Assembly: GCF_003012775.1 (NCBI RefSeq)
Contig: NZ_PXYG01000002.1
Span: 124,001-188,000, forward strand
DNA: 64,000 bases
Source: Zobellella endophytica
GTDB lineage: Bacteria > Pseudomonadota > Gammaproteobacteria > Enterobacterales > Aeromonadaceae
Reading direction: 5' to 3'
In this document: positions 27,333 to 37,668 of the stretch, in pieces
How the letters are laid out: each line of letters begins with the position of its first letter
Position numbering within the stretch: position 1 is the stretch's first letter
Notes under the pieces: generated by a model
What the model was told of the DNA's origin: nothing
Seen by the model: only the letters and a program-made list of their open reading frames with translations
Databases searched by the model: none
Program-made: the position numbers and the translations under genes

Positions 27333-27356
27333 AACGAGCGGCCGGGGCCGCTCGTT
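27333..27356 (-). terminator. Stem-loop after lrp
   Basis: AACGAGCGGCC (27333-27343) is the exact reverse complement of GGCCGCTCGTT (27346-27356), a very stable 11-bp arm pair. On the minus strand it is followed by TTTGTCGTTTCC, a weak T-tract. It lies between lrp and ftsK and probably separates the two units. Confidence 0.7.
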
Positions 27357-27422
27357 GGTAATGGTTCGATGTGACATCCCCACCCGGCATAAAAATACCA
27401 GAGCCGGGCGCGTTAGCACAGC

Positions 27423-27938
27423 TTATCGGGTATTTATCACCAACCGGTTGCTCTGCTTGACTTCCTCCATCACCACATAGGTGCGGGTGTCATTCACGCC
27501 GGGCAGCCGCAACAGGGTCTCTCCGAGCAGCTTGCGGTAGGCGGACATGTCCGCCACCCGGGTTTTCAACAGGTAATCGAAATCACCGGAGACCAGGTGG
27601 CATTCCTGGATCTCTTCCAGCTTCTGCACCGCGTCGTTGAATTCGTCGAACACGTCCGGTGTGCCGCGGTTAAGGGTGATTTCCACAAACACCAGCAGAG
27701 ACGCATCCAGGAATTGGGGGTTGAGAATGGCGGTATAACCTTCGATATACCCCTGGCGCTCCAGGCGGCGCACCCGTTCGAGACAGGGCGTCGGGCTCAG
27801 GCCCACCCGCTTGGACAACTCGACATTGGAGATTCGACCATCTTGCTGAAGTTCATTGAGTATGTTGCGGTCAATCCGATCAAGCTCTTTGACCGGACGA
27901 TTGTTCGCATCCAACACTTCATCCATCCTTTGACTCAT
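27423..27938 (-). CDS. lrp: Leucine-responsive regulator Lrp
   Basis: Lrp is a global regulator of amino acid metabolism that binds DNA as an octamer or hexadecamer. The 171-residue protein has the N-terminal HTH (NILNELQQDGRISNVELSKR, then VGLSPTPCLERVRRLE) and the RAM/Lrp effector domain with SGDFDYLLKTRVADM and LPGVNDTRTYVVMEEVK. It is slightly longer than E. coli Lrp (164), with an N-terminal extension MSQRMDEVLDANNRP. Lrp usually represses its own gene, and the AT-rich upstream gap fits this. Confidence 0.95.
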   Translation of the reverse strand: MSQRMDEVLDANNRPVKELDRIDRNILNELQQDGRISNVELSKRVGLSPTPCLERVRRLERQGYIEGYTAILNPQFLDASLLVFVEITLNRGTPDVFDEFNDAVQKLEEIQECHLVSGDFDYLLKTRVADMSAYRKLLGETLLRLPGVNDTRTYVVMEEVKQSNRLVINTR

Positions 27939-29576
<1,638 letters not shown>

Positions 29577-29578
29577 GG

Positions 29579-31363
29579 TCAGGGCAGCACTTCCCTGACT
29601 CGCTCCGGCCGCGGCGATGCCGCCGCGGCTTCCTCCTCTTCCAGCGCCTCCAGTGACTCCAGCGCCTCCTTCAGGGTCGGATAAAAGGCCAGCAGGCCGG
29701 GAATCGGCCGCAGCCTGGCCCTGGCCAGGGTCTTGAGCGGCTGGTATTGCAGATCCGCCACCAGTACCCTGCTCCCTTGCTGGCGACACCGATCGATAAA
29801 CTTGTTGAGCGCGGCCAGCCCGCCCGCATCCAGGATGGACACCCCGTCCATATAGAGCACGACTCCCCTGCGCCCTGTACACAGCCCGGCCAGCTCTCCG
29901 AACACCCGATCCGCGGCGGCGAAGAACAGCGGACCGTTGATCTTGAACACCGACCATCCTTCGGGCAGGCCGCCCTCCACCAGCCGCTTATGCCGGGAAA
30001 TATCGCTGACCCGGGTCATGTCGGCGATCTCCTTCATGAACAGCACCGCCGCCACCAGAATGCCGGCCGTGATCGCCAGCACCATGTCGAACAGTATGGT
30101 CAGGGAGAAACAGGTCAGGAACACCAGGATATCGCCGAGCGGGGCCGTTTTCACCAGATGCACCGCCTTGTGGGCCTCGCTCATGTTCCAGGCCACCACC
30201 ACCAGCAGCGCCGCCATCGCCGGCATCGGCAGCCAGGCCAGCCAGGACGCCAGCAACACCAGTCCTGCCAGCACCACCAGCGCATGCACCATGGCCGCCA
30301 CCGGAGACTCGGCCCCGGCCCGGACGTTGGCGGCCGAGCGGGCAATGGCGGCGGTGGCGGTAATGCCCCCGAAAAAAGGCGTGATCAGGTTGCCGATCCC
30401 CTGCCCCAGCAGTTCGCTGTTGGCGCTGTGCCGCTTGCCGGTCATGCCATCGAGCACCACGGCACACAGCAAGGATTCGATCGCTCCCAGCATGGCGATG
30501 GCAAAGGCGGCCGGCAACAGGTCGCGCAGCAACGACCAGCTGAACGTCAGCGGCACGCCGTCCGGTCCCGGCTGCAGCCAGGGCCAGATAAAGTCCGGCA
30601 ACACCGGTGGTATGCCCTGGCCATGGCTGCCGTCGGGCAGCAGGTAGCTGAAGCGGCTGCTGATGGTGTCGATGGCCCAGCCCTGCTGGTTCAGCCAGCC
30701 GGCGGCCAAACTGGCCAGGATCACCGCCGGCAGGTGGGCCGGTATGCCGGTTTTCAGCCGGGGCCAGAGCAGCATGATGGCGAGGGTCAGCAGGGCCACC
30801 GCCAGGCTGGGCCAGTGCAGGGCGGGCAGGCTATCCGCCAGCACCGCCAGCTTGCCCAGGTAGTGTTCGGGCAGGGCGTCCAGGCCGAGTCCGAAGAAGT
30901 CCTTTATTTGCAGGGTCGCGATCACCACCGCGATACCGCCGGTAAACCCCAAGGTCACCGGCTCGGGGATATATTCGATCAGGCGGCCGAGCCGCACCAG
31001 CGCCATGCCGATCAGCAAGACTCCGGACATGGCGGTCGCCAGCAGCAGGCCACCTAGCCCATACTTCTGGGAGATGGGGTAGAGGATCACCACGAAGGCG
31101 GCGGTGGGGCCGGAAATACTGAGCCGGGAGCCGCCGGTCAGCGCGATCACAAAGCCGGCGATAATGGCGGTATAGAGTCCGTACTGGGGCGCCACTCCGC
31201 TGGCGATGGCCAGCGCCATGGCCAGCGGAATCGCGATGATGCCGACGGTGATACCGGCCAGCACATCCTTCAGCAGCCGACGCCCGCCGTAAGCCTCCTG
31301 CCCGCAACTTTCACGCAGCGCGTGACCTATACGCAGTGAAAACAGATGGGCACGATGAGGCAT
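29579..31363 (-). CDS. dauA: SulP-family C4-dicarboxylate transporter DauA
   Basis: The 594-residue protein belongs to the SLC26/SulP family: about 12 membrane segments (35-430) followed by a STAS domain (about 455-565, with VLYMDGVSILDAGGLAAL). Long stretches match E. coli DauA (YchM), for example AGITVGIIAIPLAMALAI, VVLDGMTGKRHSANSELL and GGITATAAIARSAANVRAG. DauA takes up succinate and other C4-dicarboxylates under aerobic acidic conditions. It carries a longer, acidic Glu/Ala-rich C-terminal tail. It stops 2 bases from trxB, convergent and without a terminator between them. Confidence 0.9.
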   Translation of the reverse strand: MPHRAHLFSLRIGHALRESCGQEAYGGRRLLKDVLAGITVGIIAIPLAMALAIASGVAPQYGLYTAIIAGFVIALTGGSRLSISGPTAAFVVILYPISQKYGLGGLLLATAMSGVLLIGMALVRLGRLIEYIPEPVTLGFTGGIAVVIATLQIKDFFGLGLDALPEHYLGKLAVLADSLPALHWPSLAVALLTLAIMLLWPRLKTGIPAHLPAVILASLAAGWLNQQGWAIDTISSRFSYLLPDGSHGQGIPPVLPDFIWPWLQPGPDGVPLTFSWSLLRDLLPAAFAIAMLGAIESLLCAVVLDGMTGKRHSANSELLGQGIGNLITPFFGGITATAAIARSAANVRAGAESPVAAMVHALVVLAGLVLLASWLAWLPMPAMAALLVVVAWNMSEAHKAVHLVKTAPLGDILVFLTCFSLTILFDMVLAITAGILVAAVLFMKEIADMTRVSDISRHKRLVEGGLPEGWSVFKINGPLFFAAADRVFGELAGLCTGRRGVVLYMDGVSILDAGGLAALNKFIDRCRQQGSRVLVADLQYQPLKTLARARLRPIPGLLAFYPTLKEALESLEALEEEEAAAASPRPERVREVLP

Positions 31364-31398
31364 GGCGTTCTCCAGCGGCGGCTTGCACGGGAATGGTA

Positions 31399-31449
31399 TG
31401 ATGATTATATTCTCATCAATGAATCACACAATGTTAATATGATTAACAT
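31399..31449 (+). promoter_or_regulatory. Two inverted repeats between dauA and the RHH gene
   Basis: TGATGA-N8-TCATCA (31399-31418) and ATGTTAAT-ATG-ATTAACAT (31431-31449) are both perfect inverted repeats in a short AT-rich stretch of the 106-base divergent gap. They sit where dauA and RHH promoters must lie, so they are candidate operators, perhaps for the RHH protein itself. Confidence 0.6.
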
Positions 31450-31469
31450 GTTGAAAAGCCGGAGGTACC

Positions 31470-31643
31470 ATGGAACAGAGGACGGCACGCCTGACCTTGC
31501 TCATCGATCCCAGGAAAAAGGCCCTGTTCGAACAGCTGTGCGCCCGGGAAGACGTGACTCCTTCCCAGAAGGTCCGGCAATTCATCCGCGAGTATATCGA
31601 GGAAAAAACCGGCAAGGACTGGCAGGATGCCGGGCAGGAATAA
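31470..31643 (+). CDS. Small ribbon-helix-helix (CopG-like) protein
   Basis: This 57-residue gene has an excellent ribosome-binding site (GGAGG at 31461-31465) and ATG 31470. The product starts MEQRTARLTLLIDPRKKALF and continues with QLCAREDVTPSQKVRQFIRE and a charged C-terminus. A short beta strand (ARLTLLID) followed by two helices with the TPSQKVRQFI turn is the ribbon-helix-helix pattern of small DNA-binding repressors. It is divergent from dauA and 21 bases upstream of aat. The target is unknown; dauA or its own promoter is the simplest guess. Confidence 0.8.
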   Translation: MEQRTARLTLLIDPRKKALFEQLCAREDVTPSQKVRQFIREYIEEKTGKDWQDAGQE

Positions 31644-31664
31644 CACACCGGCACGGGAGCCGAC

Positions 31665-32366
31665 ATGACCATACTGATGCAGCTGGACGACAGCCTGTGG
31701 TTTCCCGATCCGGCGCTGGCGCTGGAGGATCCCAACGGCCTGCTCGCCATCGGCGGCGACCTGCGCCCGGCCCGGCTGCTGCTGGCCTACCGCATGGGCA
31801 TCTTCCCCTGGTTCGACCGCAGTCAGCCGCTGTTATGGTGGTCGCCCGACCCCCGGGCGGTATTGGAGCCGGACCGGCTTCATGTCAGCCGCAGCCTGGC
31901 CAAGCTGGCGCGTCGGCAACACTACCACCTCACCATCAACACCGCCTTCGAACGGGTGATACATCAATGCCGGGCACTGCGCGAACACCATCAGGGCACC
32001 TGGATCACCGCCGAAATCGAGCAGGCCTACTGCCGGCTGCACCGGCAGGGACAGGCCCATTCGATCGAGGTCTGGCAACAGCAGCGGCTGGTGGCCGGCC
32101 TTTATGGCATCAGCCTGGGCCGCCTGTTTTGCGGGGAATCGATGTTTAACACCGTCAACAACGGCTCGAAACTGGCGATGCTCGGGCTGTGCCGGCATTT
32201 CTCCCGGCACGACGGCGCCCTGATCGACTGCCAGCTGCCGAACCCGCATTTGACCAGTCTGGGGGTCACCACCTGGCCCCGGGCCCGTTTCTTACATAAA
32301 CTCAAAGAGCTGCAGCAACAGCCTGTGGCGGATCCATGCTGGCAACCGGGTGAACTGGTATTATGA
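31665..32366 (+). CDS. aat: Leucyl/phenylalanyl-tRNA-protein transferase
   Basis: Aat adds Leu or Phe to proteins with N-terminal Lys or Arg, making them N-end-rule substrates for ClpAP. The 233-residue protein has the family signatures WFPDPALALEDPNGLLAIGG, GIFPWFDRSQPLLWWSPDPR, GESMFN and LIDCQLPNPHLTSLG. GGGAG precedes the ATG. Its stop overlaps the start of bpt by 4 bases (ATGA). ClpA and ClpS are encoded nearby at 33522-36144. Confidence 0.97.
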   Translation: MTILMQLDDSLWFPDPALALEDPNGLLAIGGDLRPARLLLAYRMGIFPWFDRSQPLLWWSPDPRAVLEPDRLHVSRSLAKLARRQHYHLTINTAFERVIHQCRALREHHQGTWITAEIEQAYCRLHRQGQAHSIEVWQQQRLVAGLYGISLGRLFCGESMFNTVNNGSKLAMLGLCRHFSRHDGALIDCQLPNPHLTSLGVTTWPRARFLHKLKELQQQPVADPCWQPGELVL

Positions 32367-33067
32367 GGGAAGTGAATCTCAAGGTAGGCCTGACCCCCAG
32401 GCATCAGTGCAGCTACCTGCCCGGACGGCAGGAGCAGCTGCTGGTGCTGCTCGACAAGGAGCTGTTGTGTCCGCTGGGGTACGAACGCCTGCTCAGTGCG
32501 GGTTTTCGCCGCAGCGGATCGGATATCTACCGTCCGCACTGCCAGTCCTGCCACGCCTGCGAATCGCTGCGGATTGACGTCGCCCGTTTTGCCCCCAGCC
32601 GCGGCCAGAAGCGGATCACCCGGCTCAACCGGGATATCCGGGTGCGGGTGAACGAGCAGGACAAGCCCGAGTACTTCCGGCTGTATCAGCTCTATATCAA
32701 CGAGCGGCACCGGGACGGGGCCATGTACCCGGCCAGCCGCCAGCAGTACGACGGTTTCCTGCTGTGCCACTGGCTGCCACCGGTGTTCGTGGAGTTCTGG
32801 CTGGAGCAGCGGCTGGTAGCGATAGCGGTCACCGACCTGCTTGGCAACGCGCTCAGCGCCATGTATACCTTTTACGACCCCGACCTGGAACACCGCTCCC
32901 TCGGTACCTTCGCCATCCTGAGCCAACTGCGGCTGGCGGCCGAGCTGAACAAGGAATGGCTGTACCTGGGCTATCAGGTGGATGATTGCAAGAAAATGAG
33001 CTATAAACAGCACTTCCGCCCTCACCAGCGACTGGTGGCCGGCCAGTGGCTGGCGATGAAAGACTGA
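32363..33067 (+). CDS. bpt: Aspartate/glutamate leucyltransferase Bpt
   Basis: Bpt adds Leu to N-terminal Asp or Glu, a second way to make N-end-rule substrates. The 234-residue protein contains the ATE N-terminal features CSYLPGRQEQ, GFRRSGSDIYRPHCQSCHAC (a Cys cluster) and the C-terminal GYQVDDCKKMSYKQHFRPHQ. E. coli lacks this gene, while Vibrio and many other gammaproteobacteria carry it after aat. The 4-base overlap with aat shows translational coupling. Confidence 0.95.
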   Translation: MREVNLKVGLTPRHQCSYLPGRQEQLLVLLDKELLCPLGYERLLSAGFRRSGSDIYRPHCQSCHACESLRIDVARFAPSRGQKRITRLNRDIRVRVNEQDKPEYFRLYQLYINERHRDGAMYPASRQQYDGFLLCHWLPPVFVEFWLEQRLVAIAVTDLLGNALSAMYTFYDPDLEHRSLGTFAILSQLRLAAELNKEWLYLGYQVDDCKKMSYKQHFRPHQRLVAGQWLAMKD

Positions 33068-33131
33068 GCGGAAACTTTACACCCAGAGCGAAATCCGGCA
33101 TGATCCATGCCGTTTTTATTGCCTGCGTTAA

Positions 33132-33362
<231 letters not shown>

Positions 33363-33469
33363 TCCGCTCGCCCCTGTTCCGACTTTGCAAGACGGCTGCC
33401 GTATCCGCCAGCTGTGTCTTTGGGCGACTCGCTTCGCCCCTCACTCCGTCAGGCATTCACCTCTTGGAT

Positions 33470-33501
33470 AAAAAATGCCCGGAGCCTGTGGCTCCGGGCA
33501 T
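33470..33501 (-). terminator. Terminator of clpA
   Basis: ATGCCCGGAGCC (33475-33486) pairs perfectly with GGCTCCGGGCAT (33490-33501) around a 3-base loop. On the minus strand a run of T (complement of 33470-33475) follows. Confidence 0.93.
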
Positions 33502-33521
33502 GTCGGTGCCGATCCGCCACC

Positions 33522-35783
33522 TCAGTGCGCCAGCGACGCTTCCGACTGATAGTCGAAATGCAGCTTGTCGTCCTCGAGGGTGACTTTCACCGTGCCGCCA
33601 CCGACCAGTTCGCCGAACAGCAACTCGTTGGCCAGCGGTTTTTTCAGCTGCTCCTGGATCACCCGCCCCATCGGCCGGGCCCCCATCGACCTGTCGTAGC
33701 CTTTCTCGGCCAGCCAGTGGCGGGCCTGCTCGCTGACCTCCATCGACACCCCCTTGGCATCCAGCTGGGCCTGCAGCTCGACGATAAACTTGTCGACCAC
33801 CCGGTGGATAATGTCCATGTCCAGGTGATTGAACCAGATGATATGGTCGAGCCGGTTGCGGAACTCGGGCGCGAAGGTGCGGTTGATTTCGGTCATGGCG
33901 TCGTGGCTGTGATCCTGTTGCTGGAAGCCGATGGACTTGCGTACCGTTTCCTGTACCCCGGCGTTGGTGGTCATCACCAGTATCACATTGCGGAAATCCG
34001 CCTTGCGGCCGTTGTTGTCGGTGAGGGTACCGTTGTCCATCACCTGCAGCAGCAGGTTGAACACGTCCTGGTGCGCTTTTTCAATCTCGTCGAGCAGCAC
34101 CACCGCATGAGGATGCTTGATCACCGCATCGGTGAGCAGGCCACCCTGATCGAAGCCCACATAACCGGGAGGCGCCCCGATCAACCGGGATACGGTATGG
34201 GACTCCATGTACTCGGACATGTCGAAACGAATGAGCTCGATGCCGAGGATGCGTGCCAGTTGTTGGGTGACCTCGGTCTTGCCCACCCCGGTCGGGCCGG
34301 CAAACAGGAAGGAGCCGATGGGGCGCCTTTCATTGCCGAGGCCGGAGCGGCTCAGGCGAATGGCGTCGGTAAGCACTTCTATCGCCTTGTCCTGGCCGAA
34401 TACCACCATCTTGAGGTTGGGCTCGAGGTTCTTCAGCGCTTCCTTGTCGGAGCTGGACACCGACTTTTCCGGGATGCGGGCAATCTTGGCCACGATGGCC
34501 TCGATATCGCCCACACCGATGGTTTTCTTGCGCTTCGACGGCGGCATCATGCGGATTTGGGCGCCGGCCTCGTCGATAACGTCGATCGCCTTGTCGGGCA
34601 GATGACGGTCGTTGATGTACTTGGCAGACAGTTCGGCCGCCGCCCGGATGGCCTTGCTGGTATAGCGCACGTCGTGGTGCGACTCGTAGCGGCTCTTCAG
34701 CCCCAGCAGGATCTTGGTGGTGTCGTCCACCGACGGCTCCAGGATATCGATTTTCTGGAAGCGCCGCGCCAGGGCCCGATCCTTTTCGAAGATTTGGCTG
34801 TATTCCTGGTAGGTGGTGGAGCCCACGCAGCGGATCTGACCGCTGGACAGCAAGGGTTTCAGCAGGTTGGCCGCGTCCAGCTGGCCGCCCGAGGCGGCCC
34901 CCGCCCCGATGATGGTATGGATTTCATCGATGAACAGGATGGCCCCCTTCTGCTTTTCGAACTGCTTGAGCAGCGCTTTGAAACGCTTCTCGAAATCCCC
35001 CCGGTACTTGGTGCCCGCCAGCAGGGAGCCCATGTCGAGGGAATAGATAGTACTGCCGGCGATGATCTCCGGCACATCATGATGCACGATGCGGTAGGCC
35101 AGTCCTTCGGCGATGGCGGTCTTGCCCACCCCGGCCTCGCCCACCAGCAACGGGTTGTTCTTGCGCCGGCGGCACAATACCTGGATGGTACGGTTGAGTT
35201 CCTGATCCCGGCCGATCAGCGGATCGATGCGTCCTTCCTTCACCCACTGGTTGAGGTTGATAACGAAGCCTTCGGTCTGGTTGTTGGCCGCCTCTTCGGG
35301 ATTCTCTTCCTGATGGGAGGAGGGTGCCTCGTCCGGCTGACCGTCCTTACGGATACCGTGAGACAGGAAGTTGACCACGTCCAGCCGGCTCACCTGGGCC
35401 TTTTTCAGCAGGTAGGCGGCCTGGGATTCCTGTTCGCTGAAGATGGCGACCAGCACATTGGCACCGGTCACTTCGGCATTGCCGGAAGACTGCACGTGGA
35501 ACACGGCCCGTTGCAGTACCCGCTGGAAGCCGAGGGTCGGCTGGGTTTCGATTTCATCGTCGCCCACCGGGATCAGCGGCGTGGTCTGTTCGATAAAGGA
35601 GTGGGTTTCACGGCGCAGCTGCTCGACATCGGCACCACAGGCCGCCAGGGCCTCCTTGGCGGCCGGGTTGTCCAACAGGGCGAGTAGCAGGTGCTCCACC
35701 GTCATAAACTCGTGGCGAGCGCGACGGGCTTCGTTGAAAGCTTCGTTCAGCGTGCTTTCAAGGTCTTTGTTCAACATAGGCAC
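33522..35783 (-). CDS. clpA: ATP-dependent Clp protease ATP-binding subunit ClpA
   Basis: ClpA is the AAA+ unfoldase that feeds substrates to ClpP. The 753-residue protein has the N-domain (1-150), D1 with Walker [17 protein letters not shown] near 213, D2 with [16 protein letters not shown] near 490, and a ClpP-binding loop region in D2. It is close to E. coli ClpA (758). clpS lies 43 bases upstream in the same direction. Together with Aat and Bpt it forms the N-end-rule pathway. Confidence 0.97.
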   Translation of the reverse strand: MPMLNKDLESTLNEAFNEARRARHEFMTVEHLLLALLDNPAAKEALAACGADVEQLRRETHSFIEQTTPLIPVGDDEIETQPTLGFQRVLQRAVFHVQSSGNAEVTGANVLVAIFSEQESQAAYLLKKAQVSRLDVVNFLSHGIRKDGQPDEAPSSHQEENPEEAANNQTEGFVINLNQWVKEGRIDPLIGRDQELNRTIQVLCRRRKNNPLLVGEAGVGKTAIAEGLAYRIVHHDVPEIIAGSTIYSLDMGSLLAGTKYRGDFEKRFKALLKQFEKQKGAILFIDEIHTIIGAGAASGGQLDAANLLKPLLSSGQIRCVGSTTYQEYSQIFEKDRALARRFQKIDILEPSVDDTTKILLGLKSRYESHHDVRYTSKAIRAAAELSAKYINDRHLPDKAIDVIDEAGAQIRMMPPSKRKKTIGVGDIEAIVAKIARIPEKSVSSSDKEALKNLEPNLKMVVFGQDKAIEVLTDAIRLSRSGLGNERRPIGSFLFAGPTGVGKTEVTQQLARILGIELIRFDMSEYMESHTVSRLIGAPPGYVGFDQGGLLTDAVIKHPHAVVLLDEIEKAHQDVFNLLLQVMDNGTLTDNNGRKADFRNVILVMTTNAGVQETVRKSIGFQQQDHSHDAMTEINRTFAPEFRNRLDHIIWFNHLDMDIIHRVVDKFIVELQAQLDAKGVSMEVSEQARHWLAEKGYDRSMGARPMGRVIQEQLKKPLANELLFGELVGGGTVKVTLEDDKLHFDYQSEASLAH

Positions 35784-35826
35784 CTCCCCTAAAAAACTGC
35801 GGTGTCCCGTTGCGGCGGGTACTTAC

Positions 35827-36144
35827 TCATGCCTGCTCCATGGTACACAACAGCGGATGTTCGTGCGTACGGGCAAACTTGTTCACTTGCGCTACCTTGG
35901 TCTCTGCGATCTCGGCGGTAAACAGACCGCAGATGCCTTTCCCCTGATAATGTACCGCCAACATCACCTGCGTGGCCTTGTCCACATCCATTGCAAAGAA
36001 CTTCTGCAGCACCTCCACCACAAAGTCCATGGGGGTATAATCGTCGTTATTCAAGATGACCTTGTACATAGGAGGGGGCTGCAGCGCAGTTTCTTCCACC
36101 TCTTTTACCCGGTCACCGACGGCCTGCTGTATTCTCCTGCTCAT
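35827..36144 (-). CDS. clpS: ClpA adaptor ClpS
   Basis: ClpS recognises N-degron substrates and hands them to ClpA. The 105-residue protein has a flexible N-terminus and the core [20 protein letters not shown] with the Asn-Asp pair that binds the N-terminal amino group, then [20 protein letters not shown]. Length and order (clpS-clpA, divergent from cspD) are as in E. coli. Confidence 0.97.
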   Translation of the reverse strand: MSRRIQQAVGDRVKEVEETALQPPPMYKVILNNDDYTPMDFVVEVLQKFFAMDVDKATQVMLAVHYQGKGICGLFTAEIAETKVAQVNKFARTHEHPLLCTMEQA

Positions 36145-36527
36145 ATAGTTACTCTAAATCACTGTTCCGAATCGTGCTACAGAAGACGACTCCGCCCGGT
36201 GGCCCGATATCATGCCCCGGCCGCTGCCGCTTCCGTACCGGTTAACCTCGTTGCTGGCGCAGGAACGGTCATCTAGCCTTTCCTTCACACTACCGCTTAA
36301 GCCGCCGCTGTCAATAGCCTTGATCGGCGATGTTTCCGATGATAAACAAATGCTTGACTACCCCCAAAGTTAGACTAGAGTGGTCGATTGGTAACCATCG
36401 ACACTGGTCACCATCTGGTGCTTGGTCATGGTTGCCGCATCCGGCGGGAAATCGCCTGTAGTTATAATTGGCAGCTGCCGATTACTCAATGTTGTTTAGG
36501 ATGTTTGAGCAAAAAGGATGCAGAAGT
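36145..36527 (+). other. Divergent region between clpS and cspD
   Basis: These 383 bases should hold promoters for clpS-clpA and cspD. Two copies of a 9-base dyad, TGGTAACCA (36389-36397) and TGGTCACCA (36405-36413), lie 16 bases apart, 115-139 bases before the cspD ATG. A third half-copy, TGGTCATGG, follows at about 36423. No regulator can be named from this. Confidence 0.5.
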
Positions 36528-36743
36528 ATGGCAACCGGTACGGTGAAGTGGTTTAACAACGCAAAGGGATTTGGGTTTATCTGTCCGGAAGAAGGCGGCG
36601 AAGACGTGTTCGCACACTTTTCCACCATTCAGATGGAAGGATACAGAACCCTGAAAGCGGGCCAGGTCGTCCGATACGAAATACAGGAAGGACCCAAGGG
36701 CAACCATGCGACCAGCATAGTGCCTCACGGCCAACAAGTATAA
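36528..36743 (+). CDS. cspD: Cold-shock-like protein CspD
   Basis: The 71-residue protein is a single cold-shock domain with RNP motifs [10 protein letters not shown] and DVFAHFSTI after [12 protein letters not shown]. Its divergent position next to clpS-clpA identifies it as CspD, a stationary-phase protein that in E. coli binds single-stranded DNA and inhibits replication. An in-frame upstream start (36468) would add 20 unconserved residues. Confidence 0.93.
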   Translation: MATGTVKWFNNAKGFGFICPEEGGEDVFAHFSTIQMEGYRTLKAGQVVRYEIQEGPKGNHATSIVPHGQQV

Positions 36744-36775
36744 TAAAGCACGGGATACACAGTATCTCTTAACCC

Positions 36776-36797
36776 AAGGCGCTGAGGCGCCTTTCCT
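36776..36797 (+). terminator. Terminator of cspD
   Basis: AAGGCGC (36776-36782), loop TGAG, GCGCCTT (36787-36793), then TCCTG; a short T-run. Confidence 0.7.
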
Positions 36798-36917
36798 GTG
36801 CCCGCCCGGGCCGCCGGTGAAAAACCACCACCAGACTCAATTTTGACCTCTCCTATTCCGTCAACACCGACTAAAATTCAAACCACTCCTTTTCTCCTTT
36901 CAGGGCAGTGGATCATC

Positions 36918-37337
36918 ATGAGCATCATAAAAGAATTCAAAGAGTTCGCGGTAAAAGGCAATGTGGTCGACATGGCGGTCGGCATCATCATCGGTGCCGC
37001 TTTCGGCAAAATCGTCAGTTCCCTGGTTAACGATGTCGTCATGCCCCCCATCGGGGTGTTGATCGGCGGCGTCGACTTTTCCGACCTGGCGATCGTATTG
37101 CAGGAGGCGGCAGGAGAAATACCGGCGGTCACCCTGTCCTACGGCAAGTTCATCCAGACCATACTCGACTTCACCATCGTCGCCTTCGCCATCTTCATGA
37201 TGATCAAGGTGATCAACCGGCTCAAACGCAAGGAGGAAGCCAAGGCCGAAGAGCCGGCGGCACCGCCGGCCCCCAGCAAGGAAGAGCAGCTGCTGAGCGA
37301 AATCCGTGACTTACTCAAACAAAAAAGCAATCTCTAG
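36918..37337 (+). CDS. mscL: Large-conductance mechanosensitive channel MscL
   Basis: MscL opens under membrane tension to release solutes during osmotic downshock. The 139-residue protein has the typical amphipathic N-terminus [22 protein letters not shown]1 with [22 protein letters not shown]2 ([20 protein letters not shown]) and a C-terminal helical bundle ([15 protein letters not shown]). The upstream in-frame extension is not conserved. It is followed 8 bases later by the ybjQ-like gene. Confidence 0.96.
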   Translation: MSIIKEFKEFAVKGNVVDMAVGIIIGAAFGKIVSSLVNDVVMPPIGVLIGGVDFSDLAIVLQEAAGEIPAVTLSYGKFIQTILDFTIVAFAIFMMIKVINRLKRKEEAKAEEPAAPPAPSKEEQLLSEIRDLLKQKSNL

Positions 37338-37345
37338 GAGCCTCC

Positions 37346-37666
37346 ATGGATCTGACCACCACCCCCTCTATCGAAGGCCGGCGCATCCGCAAGTACTGCG
37401 GCGTAGTCGCCGGCGAGGCCATTCTCGGCGCCAACCTGTTCAAGGACATGTTCGCCGGCATCCGCGACCTGGTCGGCGGCCGCTCGGGGACCTATGAACG
37501 GGAGCTGCAGCGGGCCCGGGACATCGCCTTGCAGGAACTGGAGCAGAAAGCCCTGACACTGGGTGCCAACGCGGTGGTCGGCATCGACCTGGATTATGAA
37601 GTCATGGGCCAGAACAACGGCATGCTGATGGTCTCCGCCAGCGGCACCGCCGTTATCGTCGAATAA
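37346..37666 (+). CDS. YbjQ-family (UPF0145) protein
   Basis: The 106-residue protein belongs to the YbjQ/UPF0145 family (heavy-metal-binding-domain-like fold by name, function not established). It shows [40 protein letters not shown] and [16 protein letters not shown]. It follows mscL by 8 bases and probably shares its transcript. It converges with treC, 2 bases apart. Confidence 0.88.
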   Translation: MDLTTTPSIEGRRIRKYCGVVAGEAILGANLFKDMFAGIRDLVGGRSGTYERELQRARDIALQELEQKALTLGANAVVGIDLDYEVMGQNNGMLMVSASGTAVIVE

Positions 37667-37668
37667 CG

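Noticed and set aside
33363-33521. serW tRNA between infA and clpA
   Set aside because: E. coli has a tRNA here, but this gap has no T-arm sequence or cloverleaf, only the clpA terminator.
33414-35687. 757-codon plus-strand frame opposite clpA
   Set aside because: A shadow of clpA, with the typical hydrophobic/His-rich composition and no domain.
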